A stretch of DNA of 64,000 nucleotides from Mycolicibacterium madagascariense. GTDB taxonomy: Bacteria > Actinomycetota > Actinomycetes > Mycobacteriales > Mycobacteriaceae. Below are positions 21,284-31,903 of the stretch, in pieces. The stretch spans positions 5,456,001 through 5,520,000 of the forward strand of contig NZ_AP022610.1 in the NCBI RefSeq assembly GCF_010729665.1. Direction: 5' to 3'. The notes under the pieces were generated by a model. It did not search any database, was not told where the DNA came from, and saw only the letters and a program-made list of their open reading frames with translations. Position 1 is the stretch's first letter. The number at the start of each line of letters is the position of its first letter. Made by a program: the position numbers and the translations under genes.

Positions 21284-22512
21284 GTCCCCACTCGTTTCAT
21301 CGCGCGTTCGTAGACCGACACCGTTTGTGCGGCAACCGATTCCCAGCTGAAGACCTCGACCGCGCGCTGACGTCCGTTGGCGCCGAGGCGGCGCAACTCC
21401 AGCGGAGAGTCGAGCAGCTCGCCGAGCACCCTGGTCAGGTCGTCGACGTCGCCGGGCCGCACCAGGCGGGCGCAGACGTCGTCGTCACCGACCACCTCGG
21501 GCAGCGCTCCGGCGCGGCTCGCCACGATCGGCGTCCCGCTGGCCATGGCCTCGACCGCGGGCAGCGAGAACCCCTCGTACAGCGACGGTATGCACGCGAC
21601 CTCGGCGGAGGCCAGCAGGTCGGCCAGCTCCCTGTCGCTCAAACCGCTCGAGCTGTGCACGATGTCGGAGATGCCGAGTTCGGCGATGAGCTTCTCGGTG
21701 GGACCGTTGGGTTCGAGCTTGGACACCAGCTGGACGTCGAGATCGCGCTCGACGCGCAACCGGGCCACCGCGTGCAGCAGGTGGCTGACACCCTTGAGCG
21801 GCACGTCGGCGCTGGCGATCGCGATGATGCGGTTGCGCACGCGAACGTCGCTGGGCCGGAACAGATCCGTGTTCACCCCGAGCGGCACGACGTGCAGCTG
21901 TCCCGGCGCGACCGCGAAGTCGTCGGCGATGTCCACGGCCGAGGAGGACGAGACGGTCAACAGTTCCGGAATCCGGCGGGCCACCTGCTTCTGCATCTCG
22001 GCGAAGCCATACCACCTGCGCACCAACGGCTTTCGCCACCACTTGGCGGCGGCGACGTCGACCACGCGATCGCGGGTGATCGGATGGTGGACCGTCGCCA
22101 CCACCGGCAGGCCCAAATCCGCGATCGCCAGCAGACCGTCGCCGAGGCTCTGGTTGTCGTGCACGACGTCGAACTCGTCGCGCCGCGTGGCGAGGATGCG
22201 GGCCACCCGCAGACAGAACGTCTTGGGCTCGGGGAACCCGGCGGTCCACGTCGTCGCGAGCTCCAACAGGTCGATCCGATCGTGGATCTCGCTGGGCCGC
22301 GGAATCCGGAACGGGTCGGGCTCGCGGTAGAGGTCCAGGCTGGGCACCTTCGTCAGTCGTACCCGCGGGTCGAGCCCCTCGGGATACGGCTGACCGGAGA
22401 ACACCTCGACGTCGTGGCCAAGTTCGACGAGACCGCGACTCAGGTGGCGGACGTAGACGCCCTGCCCACCACAATGCGTCTTGCTTCGGTAAGACAGCAG
22501 GGCAATTCGCAT
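21277..22512 (-). CDS. GT4-family glycosyltransferase (GT-B fold)
   Basis: A 411-residue retaining glycosyltransferase. The N-terminal nucleotide-fold has CGGQGVYVRHLSRGLVELGH, and the C-terminal donor domain has the GT4 signature YEGFSLPAVEAMASGTP (about residues 318-334) with the two conserved Glu. It is cytosolic, with no membrane span. First gene of the operon with the methyltransferase and toroid protein. A 45-base leader follows the promoter at 22563-22591. Donor and acceptor are unknown. The operator immediately after the -10 suggests TetR control. Confidence 0.9.
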   Translation of the reverse strand: MRIALLSYRSKTHCGGQGVYVRHLSRGLVELGHDVEVFSGQPYPEGLDPRVRLTKVPSLDLYREPDPFRIPRPSEIHDRIDLLELATTWTAGFPEPKTFCLRVARILATRRDEFDVVHDNQSLGDGLLAIADLGLPVVATVHHPITRDRVVDVAAAKWWRKPLVRRWYGFAEMQKQVARRIPELLTVSSSSAVDIADDFAVAPGQLHVVPLGVNTDLFRPSDVRVRNRIIAIASADVPLKGVSHLLHAVARLRVERDLDVQLVSKLEPNGPTEKLIAELGISDIVHSSSGLSDRELADLLASAEVACIPSLYEGFSLPAVEAMASGTPIVASRAGALPEVVGDDDVCARLVRPGDVDDLTRVLGELLDSPLELRRLGANGRQRAVEVFSWESVAAQTVSVYERAMKRVGTC

Positions 22513-22546
22513 CTACTTCACCACGGCCAGAGTCGGAATCTGCGCT

Positions 22547-22591
22547 CTGGACATGTGTCCAGACTATAGTTTGACAAGCTAGCAGCCGCAA
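22547..22591 (-). promoter_or_regulatory. promoter with GGACA-NN-TGTCC operator before the GT4 operon
   Basis: Read on the minus strand: -35 TTGCGG (22591-22586), a 17-base spacer, -10 TATAGT (22568-22563), two bases, then CTGGACA-CA-TGTCCAG (22562-22547). Every spacing equals that of the promoter at 16777-16820 in front of the TetR gene. Confidence 0.68.
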
Positions 22592-22637
22592 CGCGGCCAC
22601 CCCGTCTGACTATCACACGAGGCCCGCCGCCCGGCCC

Positions 22638-23093
22638 TCAATTCGGCGGGAAGCCGCCCGTGGCCACCGGACCCCAGCGGGTCGGGGTCACCCGGATCAG
22701 GCATTTCCCCTGGTCGATCATGGCCTGCCGGTACTCGTCCCAGTCCGAGTGCTCCCCGGCGATCGCGCGGAAGTAGTCGACGAGCGGTTCGACCGCGTCG
22801 GGTACGTCGATGACCTCGGCGTCGCCGTCGACCTGGACGTAGGCCCCGTGGAACTCGTCGGACAGCACGGTCACGCTCGCGCGCGGATCGCGGCGCAGGT
22901 TCGCCGACTTGGCTCGCTGGGGGTAGCTGGCGATGACGATCCTGCCGTCCTCGTCCACCCCGCCGGTCACCGGCGAACTCTGCAGCGACCCGTCCGACCG
23001 GAACGTCGTCAGCACCATCTGGTGCCGGGGTCGGACGAAGTCCAGGAGCGCGGCCAGGTCGACGGTGTCAGCGGTAGCGAGCTTGCGGGCCAT
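22638..23093 (-). CDS. PPOX-class F420/flavin-dependent protein
   Basis: A 151-residue split-barrel protein of the pyridoxamine-oxidase-like, F420-binding type. Typical segments are QMVLTTFRSDGSLQSSPV (about residues 25-42), IVIASYPQRAKSANLRRDP (about 52-70) and YVQVDGDAEVID. Such proteins reduce small hydrophobic compounds with F420H2, or simply bind F420. It resembles Rv0121c (from memory). The ATG at 23093 follows a weak ribosome site. The small gene at 23103 is just upstream in the same direction, 9 bp away, so the two may form an operon. Confidence 0.84.
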   Translation of the reverse strand: MARKLATADTVDLAALLDFVRPRHQMVLTTFRSDGSLQSSPVTGGVDEDGRIVIASYPQRAKSANLRRDPRASVTVLSDEFHGAYVQVDGDAEVIDVPDAVEPLVDYFRAIAGEHSDWDEYRQAMIDQGKCLIRVTPTRWGPVATGGFPPN

Positions 23094-23102
23094 GGGTGAA
23101 CT

Positions 23103-23420
23103 CTACGGCCGCGGTTCGGCCCGGCGCTTGAGCGTCCACGACGGGATCCAGTGCGTGACGGCCTTGCGGCTGGCGCCGTAGGCGATGTCGTATGTGACCA
23201 ACCCCCACCAGAAGCCCTGCTCGCACAGCCCCCAGCAGCTCAGCCTGCCCTCGACGACGGAATGCATCTGCAGGCCGGCGGGGTGGTAACCGCCGGAGCG
23301 GTGCGGTTCGCGGGGAAACACCGCCGCCAGGTCGACCAGGACGGCAACGGGTGGATCGACCCGGCGGAAGGCCTGCGGCATGGGCTGACCGTGATAGCCG
23401 ATCGACTGAAGCTCGCCCAC
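23103..23420 (-). CDS. conserved hypothetical protein, 105 aa
   Basis: A 105-residue soluble protein with GTG start at 23420 (MGELQSIGYHGQPMPQ). It is aromatic-rich in the middle (CWGLCEQGFWWGLVTYDIAYG, about residues 62-82, written here as one unbroken helix/strand region) and basic at the end (KRRAEPRP). It has no domain I recognise; the composition and codon pattern look like real coding sequence rather than a shadow. Divergent from the acyl-CoA dehydrogenase gene, 91 bp away; co-oriented with the PPOX gene. Confidence 0.65.
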   Translation of the reverse strand: MGELQSIGYHGQPMPQAFRRVDPPVAVLVDLAAVFPREPHRSGGYHPAGLQMHSVVEGRLSCWGLCEQGFWWGLVTYDIAYGASRKAVTHWIPSWTLKRRAEPRP

Positions 23421-23481
23421 GTTTCGATCATATGTTCGAACGCGCGATCGAGTAAGGCCCCTCCCGAGCGGGTATCAGTGA

Positions 23482-23491
23482 ACACATGTGT
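23482..23491. promoter_or_regulatory. ACACATGTGT palindrome upstream of fadE
   Basis: A perfect 10-bp palindrome 20 bases before the acyl-CoA dehydrogenase start, in the 91-bp divergent spacer. It shares the ACATGT core with the GGACA-NN-TGTCC sites but lacks the outer GG/CC. A TetR-type site is possible; on its own it is weak evidence. Confidence 0.35.
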
Positions 23492-23511
23492 ACTGAAACC
23501 GCGGAGGCATC

Positions 23512-24894
23512 ATGAGCTTCGATCTCACCCCCACCATTGCCCAGCACGACCTCGCCCGCCGGACCCACGAGTTCGCCGAGGAGGTCGTCCGCCCCGTTGC
23601 CCGCGAGTACGACCAGCGCCAGGAGTTCCCGTGGCCGGTCCTCGAGGAGGCCGCCGCCAGGGGTTTCTACAGCCCGCTGTTCTATCGCGACCTGATCGGC
23701 GACCCGACCGGCCTGTCCCTCCCCATGTTCATGGAGGAGCTGTTCTGGGGGTGCGCCGGCATCGGACTGGCGATCGTCATGCCGGCGCTGGCCCTGTCGG
23801 CGATCGGCCAGGCGGCGACGCCGGAGCAGATGCTGCAGTGGGCGCCGGAGTGCTTCGGCACGCCCGGTGACCTCAAGCTGGCGGCCCTCGCCATCTCCGA
23901 ACCGGAGGGCGGCAGCGACGTGCGCAATCTGCGCACCACCGCACGCCGCGACGGTGACGACTGGATCATCGACGGGCACAAGATGTGGATCGGCAACGGC
24001 GGCATCGCCAACGTCCACGTCGTCAACGCCGTCGTCGACCAGGAGCTTGGCCACCGCGGGCAGGCGCTGTTCATCGTCCCGGGCGGCACGCCGGGGCTCG
24101 AACTGGTCCGCAAACTGGACAAGCTGGGTTGCCGGGCATCGCACACCGCCGAGCTGAAGTTCCACGGCGTGCGGGTGCCCGGCGCCAATCTGCTGGGCGG
24201 CCAGGACAAGCTGGACCACAAGCTCGCCAAGGCGCGCGAGATCGTCGAGGGCGCGAAGCACTCGGGTTCGGCGACGCTCGGCACGTTCGAGCAGACGCGT
24301 CCGATGGTCGCCGCTCAGGCCCTCGGAATCGCAAGGGCCGCACTGGAATACGTCACCGAATACGCCAATCGTCGGGAGGCGTTCGGCCGTCCGATCATCG
24401 CCAACCAGGGCATCGCGTTCCCGCTGGCCGACCTGGCCACCAAGATCGACGCAGCCCGGCTGCTCACCTGGCGGGCCTCGTGGATGGCCGCCACGGGCGT
24501 GCCGTTCGAGCGCGGCGAGGGATCGATGTCGAAGCTGATGGCCAGCGAGACGGCCGTCGAGACCACCGAGCGGGCGATCCAGACGATGGGCGGCTGGGGC
24601 TACATCAGCGACCACCCCGTCGAGAAGTGGTACCGCGACGCCAAGCTGTACACCATCTTCGAGGGCACCAGCGAGATCCAGCGCGTGGTGATCTCCCACG
24701 CCCTCGGCGCCGCCGACGGCGCACCACCGATGCACGTCGACCTCGAACCGACCGGCGGCCCGTTCAACGCCATGTTCGGCCGCGGCACCCCGGCGCGCAC
24801 CCGCGCCGCCGACCGGGCGATGTCGCTGCGCGAGCGCGTCCCGCGCCCCGTCATGCAGATGGCGATGAAGGTGTTGCAGCCACCCCGTCGGTGA
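23512..24894 (+). CDS. acyl-CoA dehydrogenase (FadE1-like)
   Basis: A 460-residue flavin-dependent acyl-CoA dehydrogenase for the first step of beta-oxidation. The FAD/substrate region is LAISEPEGGSD (about residues 127-137), the arginine-containing REAFGRPI segment lies near 288, and the catalytic base is Glu384 in IFEGTSEIQR, the usual position. The C-terminal about 60 residues extend past the standard domain. Length and position near Ag85/F420 genes recall Rv0131c (FadE1). The ATG at 23512 has GGAGG 6 bases upstream. Chain-length preference cannot be told. Confidence 0.92.
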   Translation: MSFDLTPTIAQHDLARRTHEFAEEVVRPVAREYDQRQEFPWPVLEEAAARGFYSPLFYRDLIGDPTGLSLPMFMEELFWGCAGIGLAIVMPALALSAIGQAATPEQMLQWAPECFGTPGDLKLAALAISEPEGGSDVRNLRTTARRDGDDWIIDGHKMWIGNGGIANVHVVNAVVDQELGHRGQALFIVPGGTPGLELVRKLDKLGCRASHTAELKFHGVRVPGANLLGGQDKLDHKLAKAREIVEGAKHSGSATLGTFEQTRPMVAAQALGIARAALEYVTEYANRREAFGRPIIANQGIAFPLADLATKIDAARLLTWRASWMAATGVPFERGEGSMSKLMASETAVETTERAIQTMGGWGYISDHPVEKWYRDAKLYTIFEGTSEIQRVVISHALGAADGAPPMHVDLEPTGGPFNAMFGRGTPARTRAADRAMSLRERVPRPVMQMAMKVLQPPRR

Positions 24895-25059
24895 GATGAC
24901 CGCGACGGGCGAAGCGCCCCGCGGGGACCGAATCGCCCCGCCACCGGCCGTTAGCGCAGGTAATTACCCGGTACCCCTGGTTTCGGCTTGGCGGTGTCTG
25001 GCAACATCAACGGCGGGTCAGGACAGTTGCCAGGAACTCGGCAGGTGGGGAGGACGCAG

Positions 25060-26892
25060 ATGACCATGCAGTCGGTGCAGTACGTAGCTCAGGGCACCGA
25101 GGGCGGGGGTGCCGCGCTCGATCAGGTCATCGGCATGTCGATCGCCGCGATGGTCGTCGGCGCGGGCCTGCTGTGGATCGGCTACCAGCACCGCATGCGC
25201 AGGATCACCTGGCTGCACGATCTGGGCGAGTGGGCGGGCCGCAAGTTCCACCGGCCGGCGTGGGTCGCGCTGCCCATCGCGCTGTTCATCACCACCATCA
25301 TCACCGCGCTGTTCGGGTTCATCTGGGACGTCAGCCTGCACATCGGCAAGGGCCGCGACCCCGGTCCGCGGGCGAACCCGGCGCACTACTTCATCCTGTT
25401 CGGTCTCTTCGTGCTGTTCGTCGCGGGCTGCCTGGCGTGCGTGCTGCCCTACGAGAAGCCGGGGCCCGCCGCGATCCGCATCACCAAGCACTGGTACGCC
25501 CCCGTCGGCGGCGTGCTGATGGCCGGCTGCGGGCTCTACGCGCTGATCGGCTTCCCGCTCGACGACATCTGGCACCGCATCTTCGGCCAGGACGTCACGC
25601 TGTGGGGACCCACCCACCTGATGATGATCGGTGGCGCCGGCTTCTCGACCCTCACCGCGCTGCTGCTCGAGCACGAGGGGCGCCGGGCGGTCGGGGAGGA
25701 GCGCCCCAAGGACGGTCCCGGCATCAAGTTCATCCAGTACCTGGCATTCGCCGGTCTGGTCATCGGAATGTCGGTCTTCCAAATCGAATTCGACTTCGGC
25801 GTCATGCAGTTCCGCCAGGTGTTCGAGCCCATGCTGATCGCCGCCGCGGCCGCGCTGGCACTGGTGGCCGCCCGCATCATGCTCGGCCGCGGCGCCGCGC
25901 TCGTCGCCGCCCTGCTGGCGATCGCCCTGCGCGGCCTGGTCGCCGTCATCGTCGGCCCCCTCCTCGGATCGCCGATCAACTGGTTCGCGCTCTACCTCGG
26001 ACCCGCGGTGGTCATCGAGCTGCTCGCGCTCACCCCAATCATCAAGCGCCCCATCGTGTTCGGCATGGTCAGCGGTCTCGGCATCGCGACGGTCGGGCTG
26101 TACCTGGAGTCGTTCTGGATCGACGCGGTGTACGACTACCCGTGGCCCGCCAGCATCTGGCCGGAGGCCCTCGCGATGGCCATCCCCGTCGCCGTCCTGG
26201 TGGGCGCGTGCGGCGCGATGATCGGCATGGTCGTGACCAACCAGCAGCTGCCGCGGCGCGGCATCAGCATCGGGCTCGTCGTCCTCGCAGTGCTCGCCAT
26301 CGGCGGCAGCACCGCCAACGGGCTGCGCTACGAGGTCCCCCAGAACGCCACCGCGACGTTCGCGCTGACCGAGGCGCCCCCCATCGGCGACCAGCGCATG
26401 GTCACCGCCGACATCCGCATCAACCCGCCGAACCTCATCAGTGACGACCCCAACTGGGTGTCGGTACTCGGCTGGCAGGGCGGGCTCGCCCACGACCGCG
26501 GCATGTTCGTCGACCACCTGCAGAAGCTGGGACCCGGGCACTACCGCTCGACCACGCCGATGCCGGTGTCCGGCCAGTGGAAGACCCTGCTGCGCGTGCA
26601 CGACGGGCGCATCATGACCGCCGTGCCGATCTACCTGCACGGCGACCCCGGCATCGGCGCGGCCGAGATTCCGGCGCTGACGTCGATGACGCGGCCGTTC
26701 GGGCCCGAGATCACCATCCTGCAGCGCGAACGCAACCCCGACGTTCCGCAGTCGCTGTGGCTCGTCGCGTGCCTGGTGGTGCTCGTCTGCACGCTGACCC
26801 TCATCGCCGGCCTCTCCTGGGGTGCGGGCCGGCTCAACAAGGCCGAACCGACCCGGAGCAAGACCGAGTTCGAGCCGTCGGGACAGGCGTGA
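25060..26892 (+). CDS. large multi-pass membrane protein of the cupredoxin operon
   Basis: A 610-residue protein with about ten membrane segments in the first 430 residues, a polar domain of about 135 residues (roughly 430-565, probably outside the membrane) and a last span at about 565-590. A loop between spans has DDIWHRIFGQDVT followed by GPTHLMM, placing His172 and His186 close together with Asp168/Asp169, as in a metal or haem site. I do not recognise the family by name. The ATG at 25060 is chosen because GGGGAGG precedes it by 6 bases. First of four genes in a row with 4-bp overlaps or short gaps. Confidence 0.8.
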   Translation: MTMQSVQYVAQGTEGGGAALDQVIGMSIAAMVVGAGLLWIGYQHRMRRITWLHDLGEWAGRKFHRPAWVALPIALFITTIITALFGFIWDVSLHIGKGRDPGPRANPAHYFILFGLFVLFVAGCLACVLPYEKPGPAAIRITKHWYAPVGGVLMAGCGLYALIGFPLDDIWHRIFGQDVTLWGPTHLMMIGGAGFSTLTALLLEHEGRRAVGEERPKDGPGIKFIQYLAFAGLVIGMSVFQIEFDFGVMQFRQVFEPMLIAAAAALALVAARIMLGRGAALVAALLAIALRGLVAVIVGPLLGSPINWFALYLGPAVVIELLALTPIIKRPIVFGMVSGLGIATVGLYLESFWIDAVYDYPWPASIWPEALAMAIPVAVLVGACGAMIGMVVTNQQLPRRGISIGLVVLAVLAIGGSTANGLRYEVPQNATATFALTEAPPIGDQRMVTADIRINPPNLISDDPNWVSVLGWQGGLAHDRGMFVDHLQKLGPGHYRSTTPMPVSGQWKTLLRVHDGRIMTAVPIYLHGDPGIGAAEIPALTSMTRPFGPEITILQRERNPDVPQSLWLVACLVVLVCTLTLIAGLSWGAGRLNKAEPTRSKTEFEPSGQA

Positions 26893-27074
26893 CGATGCCC
26901 GGCGACGTCGAGATCCTCGCCGACCACTCGCTGCTGTTGGCGATCCCGGCGTTCGCGCCCGCGATCGTCGTCGTCGGCGTCGTGATCTGGGTGGCGGTGC
27001 GGGACCGGCGCAACGCCGACGAGGAGGACGCGGACACGGAGGCGGAGGCGGAGGCGGAGAACACACTGCCGTGA
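26889..27074 (+). CDS. small single-span membrane peptide
   Basis: A 61-residue peptide (GTG at 26889; 59 residues from ATG 26895). One membrane segment, LLLAIPAFAPAIVVVGVVIW, is followed by a short basic RDRR and a strongly acidic Asp/Glu/Ala tail. The GTG overlaps the TGA of the large membrane protein (GTGA), and its own TGA overlaps the possible GTG of the next gene in the same way. This strict coupling supports a real small subunit of the neighbouring membrane complex. Confidence 0.7.
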   Translation: MTMPGDVEILADHSLLLAIPAFAPAIVVVGVVIWVAVRDRRNADEEDADTEAEAEAENTLP

Positions 27075-27550
27075 CGCGAATCAGCGTGAGGATCGCGCCG
27101 CGGCCGACCATGATGTTCACCGTGATGACGACGAACTCGAGAACCCTCGTTGCCCTGACCGCCGCGGCGCTGCTCGTCGCCGGATGCGGATCCAACGACT
27201 CGGGCGGTGCGGTGAGCACCTCCTCCGCGGCGGCGCCGTCGAACACCGGCGTGCCGCAGATGTCGGACCAGCAGAGCCCGACCGAGCGGGTGGTCGTCGA
27301 CGTCACCATCAAGGACGGCACGGTGACGCCGACCAACGAGCAGGTCAAGGCCAAGGTGGGCGAACCGATCGTGTTCGCCATCAACAGCGATGCGGCCGAC
27401 CAGCTGCACGTCCACTCCAACCCCGAGCACGAGTTCACGGTGGCGGCCAAGCCCAACCAGATGTTCCAGTTCACCGTGACGGTGCCCGGCAACGTCGACG
27501 TCGAGCTGCACGGCCTCAACCGCACGATCGCCACGCTTCAGGTGCAGTGA
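27071..27550 (+). CDS. cupredoxin-like lipoprotein
   Basis: A 159-residue exported lipoprotein. A signal sequence ends in the lipobox LLVAGC (Cys39 when counted from GTG 27071); a Ser/Ala/Pro linker follows, then a cupredoxin-type beta barrel. His113, His115 and His120 (LHVHSNPEHEF) and His147 (ELHG) are candidate copper ligands; there is no Cys or Met in the usual type 1 positions, so it is not a normal blue copper centre. GTG 27071 is chosen for its GTGA overlap with the previous gene; ATGs at 27110 and 27125 give shorter signal sequences and are possible. Confidence 0.78.
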   Translation: MTRISVRIAPRPTMMFTVMTTNSRTLVALTAAALLVAGCGSNDSGGAVSTSSAAAPSNTGVPQMSDQQSPTERVVVDVTIKDGTVTPTNEQVKAKVGEPIVFAINSDAADQLHVHSNPEHEFTVAAKPNQMFQFTVTVPGNVDVELHGLNRTIATLQVQ

Positions 27551-27563
27551 TCGCTCGAACCGC

Positions 27564-28883
27564 GTGGTGACCGTCCTCGCGCACGGGCTGGGCGGCTCAA
27601 ACGACCTGCCGATTCCGTACACGTACGCCCTGATCGGCGGGGCGTGGGCGCTGACGTTCACGTTCGCCGTCGTGGTGCTGGCGTGGAAGACGTCGCGGTT
27701 CGACACCGGCCGGCCCGGTCGCCCGCTTCCCTCCTGGGTGACGACGGTCGTCGACGCGCCTGCGGTGCGCTGGACGGCGGCCGTCGCGGGGTTGCTGCTC
27801 GCGGCGTGGGTGGCGCTGGCCGCGGTGTTCGGCCCGCAGAATGGCGACAACGCGCTGCCCGGGGTCTTCTACGTGCTGATGTGGGTCGGGCTGGTCGCGG
27901 TGTCGCTGGCCGTCGGCCCGGTGTGGCGGGCGGTGTCGCCGGTGCGCACGGTCTACCGCCTGCTGCCGTGGTCGCGACGGCGCCCGCCCGCGACGTATCC
28001 CGAGCGGCTGGGCTACTGGCCCGCGGCCTTCGGACTGTTCGCGTTCGTGTGGCTGGAACTCGCGAGCCCCGACCCGGGATCGCTCCCCGCGGTGCAGACG
28101 TGGCTATCGGTCTACGTGGTGCTGACCCTCGCCGGCGCACTGGCGTTCGGCACGCGGTGGACGGCGCGCGCCGACCCCTTCGAGGTCTACGGCGTGGTGG
28201 CGTCGCGGCTGTCACCGCTGCGGCGCAACCCCGACGGCCGCATCGCGATCGGCAACCCCTTCGACCACCTGCCGTCGCTGCCGGTGCGCCCCGGCACGGT
28301 CGCCGTGCTCGCGGTGCTGCTGGGTTCGACGGCGTTCGACAGCTTCTCGGCGATGCCGCAGTGGCGCAACTACGTCGACGGGCTGGCGGGCCCGTCGCTG
28401 GCGATCACCGTCCTGGTGCGCAGCGTCGGGCTGCTGGTGTTCGCCTCCGTCGTGGCGACGACGTTCTGGCTGGCCGCGCGCGCCACCGGCGGCGTGGACG
28501 CCCGGCGGCGCCGGGAGCTGCCCGGCCTGATGGCGCACTCACTGATCCCGATCGTCATCGGCTACGTGTTCGCGCACTACCTGACCTATCTGCTCGAGCG
28601 GGGTCAGGTGGCCGTGCTGCGATTGCTCGATCCGCTCGACCGCGGCTGGTTCGGGCTGACGCCCGGGGTGCAGGCGGACTACTTCCTGTCCTCGCACCCG
28701 TCGGTGCTCGCGACGCTCAAGGTGTGCTTCGTGGTCGGCGGTCACATCGCGGGCGTGTTCGCCGCCCACGACCGCGCGCTGCGGCTGTTGCCGAGGGGAC
28801 ATCAGGTCACCGGCCAGCTGGCGATGATGCTGGTGATGGTCGGCTACACCTTCACTGGGCTGTATCTGCTGTTCGGGGGATAA
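27564..28883 (+). CDS. multi-pass membrane protein with membrane histidines
   Basis: A 439-residue integral membrane protein with about ten spans. The C-terminal third carries His325, His338 (VFAHYLTYL), His378, and His394/His402 (GGHIAGVFAAHDRAL); such in-membrane His pairs are common in haem b or copper transporters and oxidoreductases. I do not recognise the family. Adjacent GTGs at 27564 and 27567 can both start it, 14 bp after the cupredoxin stop, so it looks like the last gene of the four-gene operon. PncA follows 7 bp later and may be read on the same transcript. Confidence 0.78.
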   Translation: MVTVLAHGLGGSNDLPIPYTYALIGGAWALTFTFAVVVLAWKTSRFDTGRPGRPLPSWVTTVVDAPAVRWTAAVAGLLLAAWVALAAVFGPQNGDNALPGVFYVLMWVGLVAVSLAVGPVWRAVSPVRTVYRLLPWSRRRPPATYPERLGYWPAAFGLFAFVWLELASPDPGSLPAVQTWLSVYVVLTLAGALAFGTRWTARADPFEVYGVVASRLSPLRRNPDGRIAIGNPFDHLPSLPVRPGTVAVLAVLLGSTAFDSFSAMPQWRNYVDGLAGPSLAITVLVRSVGLLVFASVVATTFWLAARATGGVDARRRRELPGLMAHSLIPIVIGYVFAHYLTYLLERGQVAVLRLLDPLDRGWFGLTPGVQADYFLSSHPSVLATLKVCFVVGGHIAGVFAAHDRALRLLPRGHQVTGQLAMMLVMVGYTFTGLYLLFGG

Positions 28884-28890
28884 TCGAACG

Positions 28891-29442
28891 ATGCGGGCTC
28901 TGATCGTGGTCGACGTCCAGAACGACTTCTGCGAGGGCGGCTCGCTCGCCGTCGACGGCGGCGCCGAGGTGGCGCGGCGGATCACCGAGCTGCTCGCCAG
29001 CCACGACTACGACCACGTCGTCGCCACGATGGACTACCACGTCGACCCCGGCGACCACTTCTCCGAGGACCCCGACTTCCGGGACACCTGGCCGCGGCAC
29101 TGCGTGGCCGGGACGCCGGGCGCCGAGTTCCACGACGGGCTCGACCCGTCCGCGTTCGAGGACGTCTTCCACAAGGGCCACTACTCGGCGGCCTACAGCG
29201 GCTTCGAGGGGTTCCACTGCGAGCACGGCACGTCGCTGGCGCAGTGGCTGCGCGACCACGACGTCGATGCGGTCGACGTCGTCGGCATCGCCACCGACTA
29301 CTGTGTGCGCGCGACGGCCGCCGACGCGGTGGCCGAGGGTTTCGCCACCAGGGTCCTGCTCGACCTCACCGCGGGCGTGTCCCCGACGACCACCGCCGAG
29401 GCCGTGGAGTCGCTGCGTGCCTCCGGAGTCGCAATTGCCTGA
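28891..29442 (+). CDS. pncA: nicotinamidase/pyrazinamidase
   Basis: A 183-residue amidase converting nicotinamide to nicotinic acid for NAD salvage; it is also the enzyme that activates pyrazinamide. The triad is Asp8 (VVDVQNDF), Lys95 (HKGHYSA) and Cys138 (DYCVRA). The metal site is Asp48, His50 and His56 (DYHVDPGDH), with His70 near. All agree with the M. tuberculosis enzyme within one position, so an active enzyme is predicted. The start is ATG 28891, 7 bp after the membrane-protein stop. Confidence 0.96.
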   Translation: MRALIVVDVQNDFCEGGSLAVDGGAEVARRITELLASHDYDHVVATMDYHVDPGDHFSEDPDFRDTWPRHCVAGTPGAEFHDGLDPSAFEDVFHKGHYSAAYSGFEGFHCEHGTSLAQWLRDHDVDAVDVVGIATDYCVRATAADAVAEGFATRVLLDLTAGVSPTTTAEAVESLRASGVAIA

Positions 29443-29626
29443 GGGCCGGTGATGGTTCCCACACTGTCGTCGGCGTCAGTTTAGGTTTCCCGATAACGGG
29501 GCAGTTCAGCGCCGGTGACCGCGGTGACATACCGTCGTTCCGGCCGCCGCGCCCGCCCTGCTTCCGCCCGCACCCGCGCCGTACTCTCGGCGTGATCCAC
29601 GTTCCAGCTCTCCAGAAGGGTGCATC

Positions 29627-31831
<2,205 letters not shown>

Positions 31832-31835
31832 GGCC

Positions 31836-31897
31836 CGTCGAGACTGCGGGGAGATCGCGTCACGGGCGAGGATCGCGATCTCACCGCAGTCTCGACG
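31836..31897. terminator. bidirectional terminator, 24-bp arms, between glgX and DUF5709
   Basis: CGTCGAGACTGCGG plus GAGATCGCG on the left pair with CGCGATCTC plus CCGCAGTCTCGACG on the right. There is one G/A mismatch in 24 bp and a 14-base loop. It starts 4 bases after glgX and ends 6 bases before the stop of the convergent gene, so it can stop both transcripts. Its arm resembles those of the repeats at 44140 and 45131. Confidence 0.85.
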
Positions 31898-31903
31898 CGC
31901 CGG

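Noticed and set aside
25018..27534. An 838-codon open frame on the minus strand opposite the cupredoxin operon
   Set aside because: Composition is that of a shadow (Asp/Glu/His/Arg runs, no hydrophobic core), while the plus strand encodes clear membrane spans, a lipobox and coupled starts.
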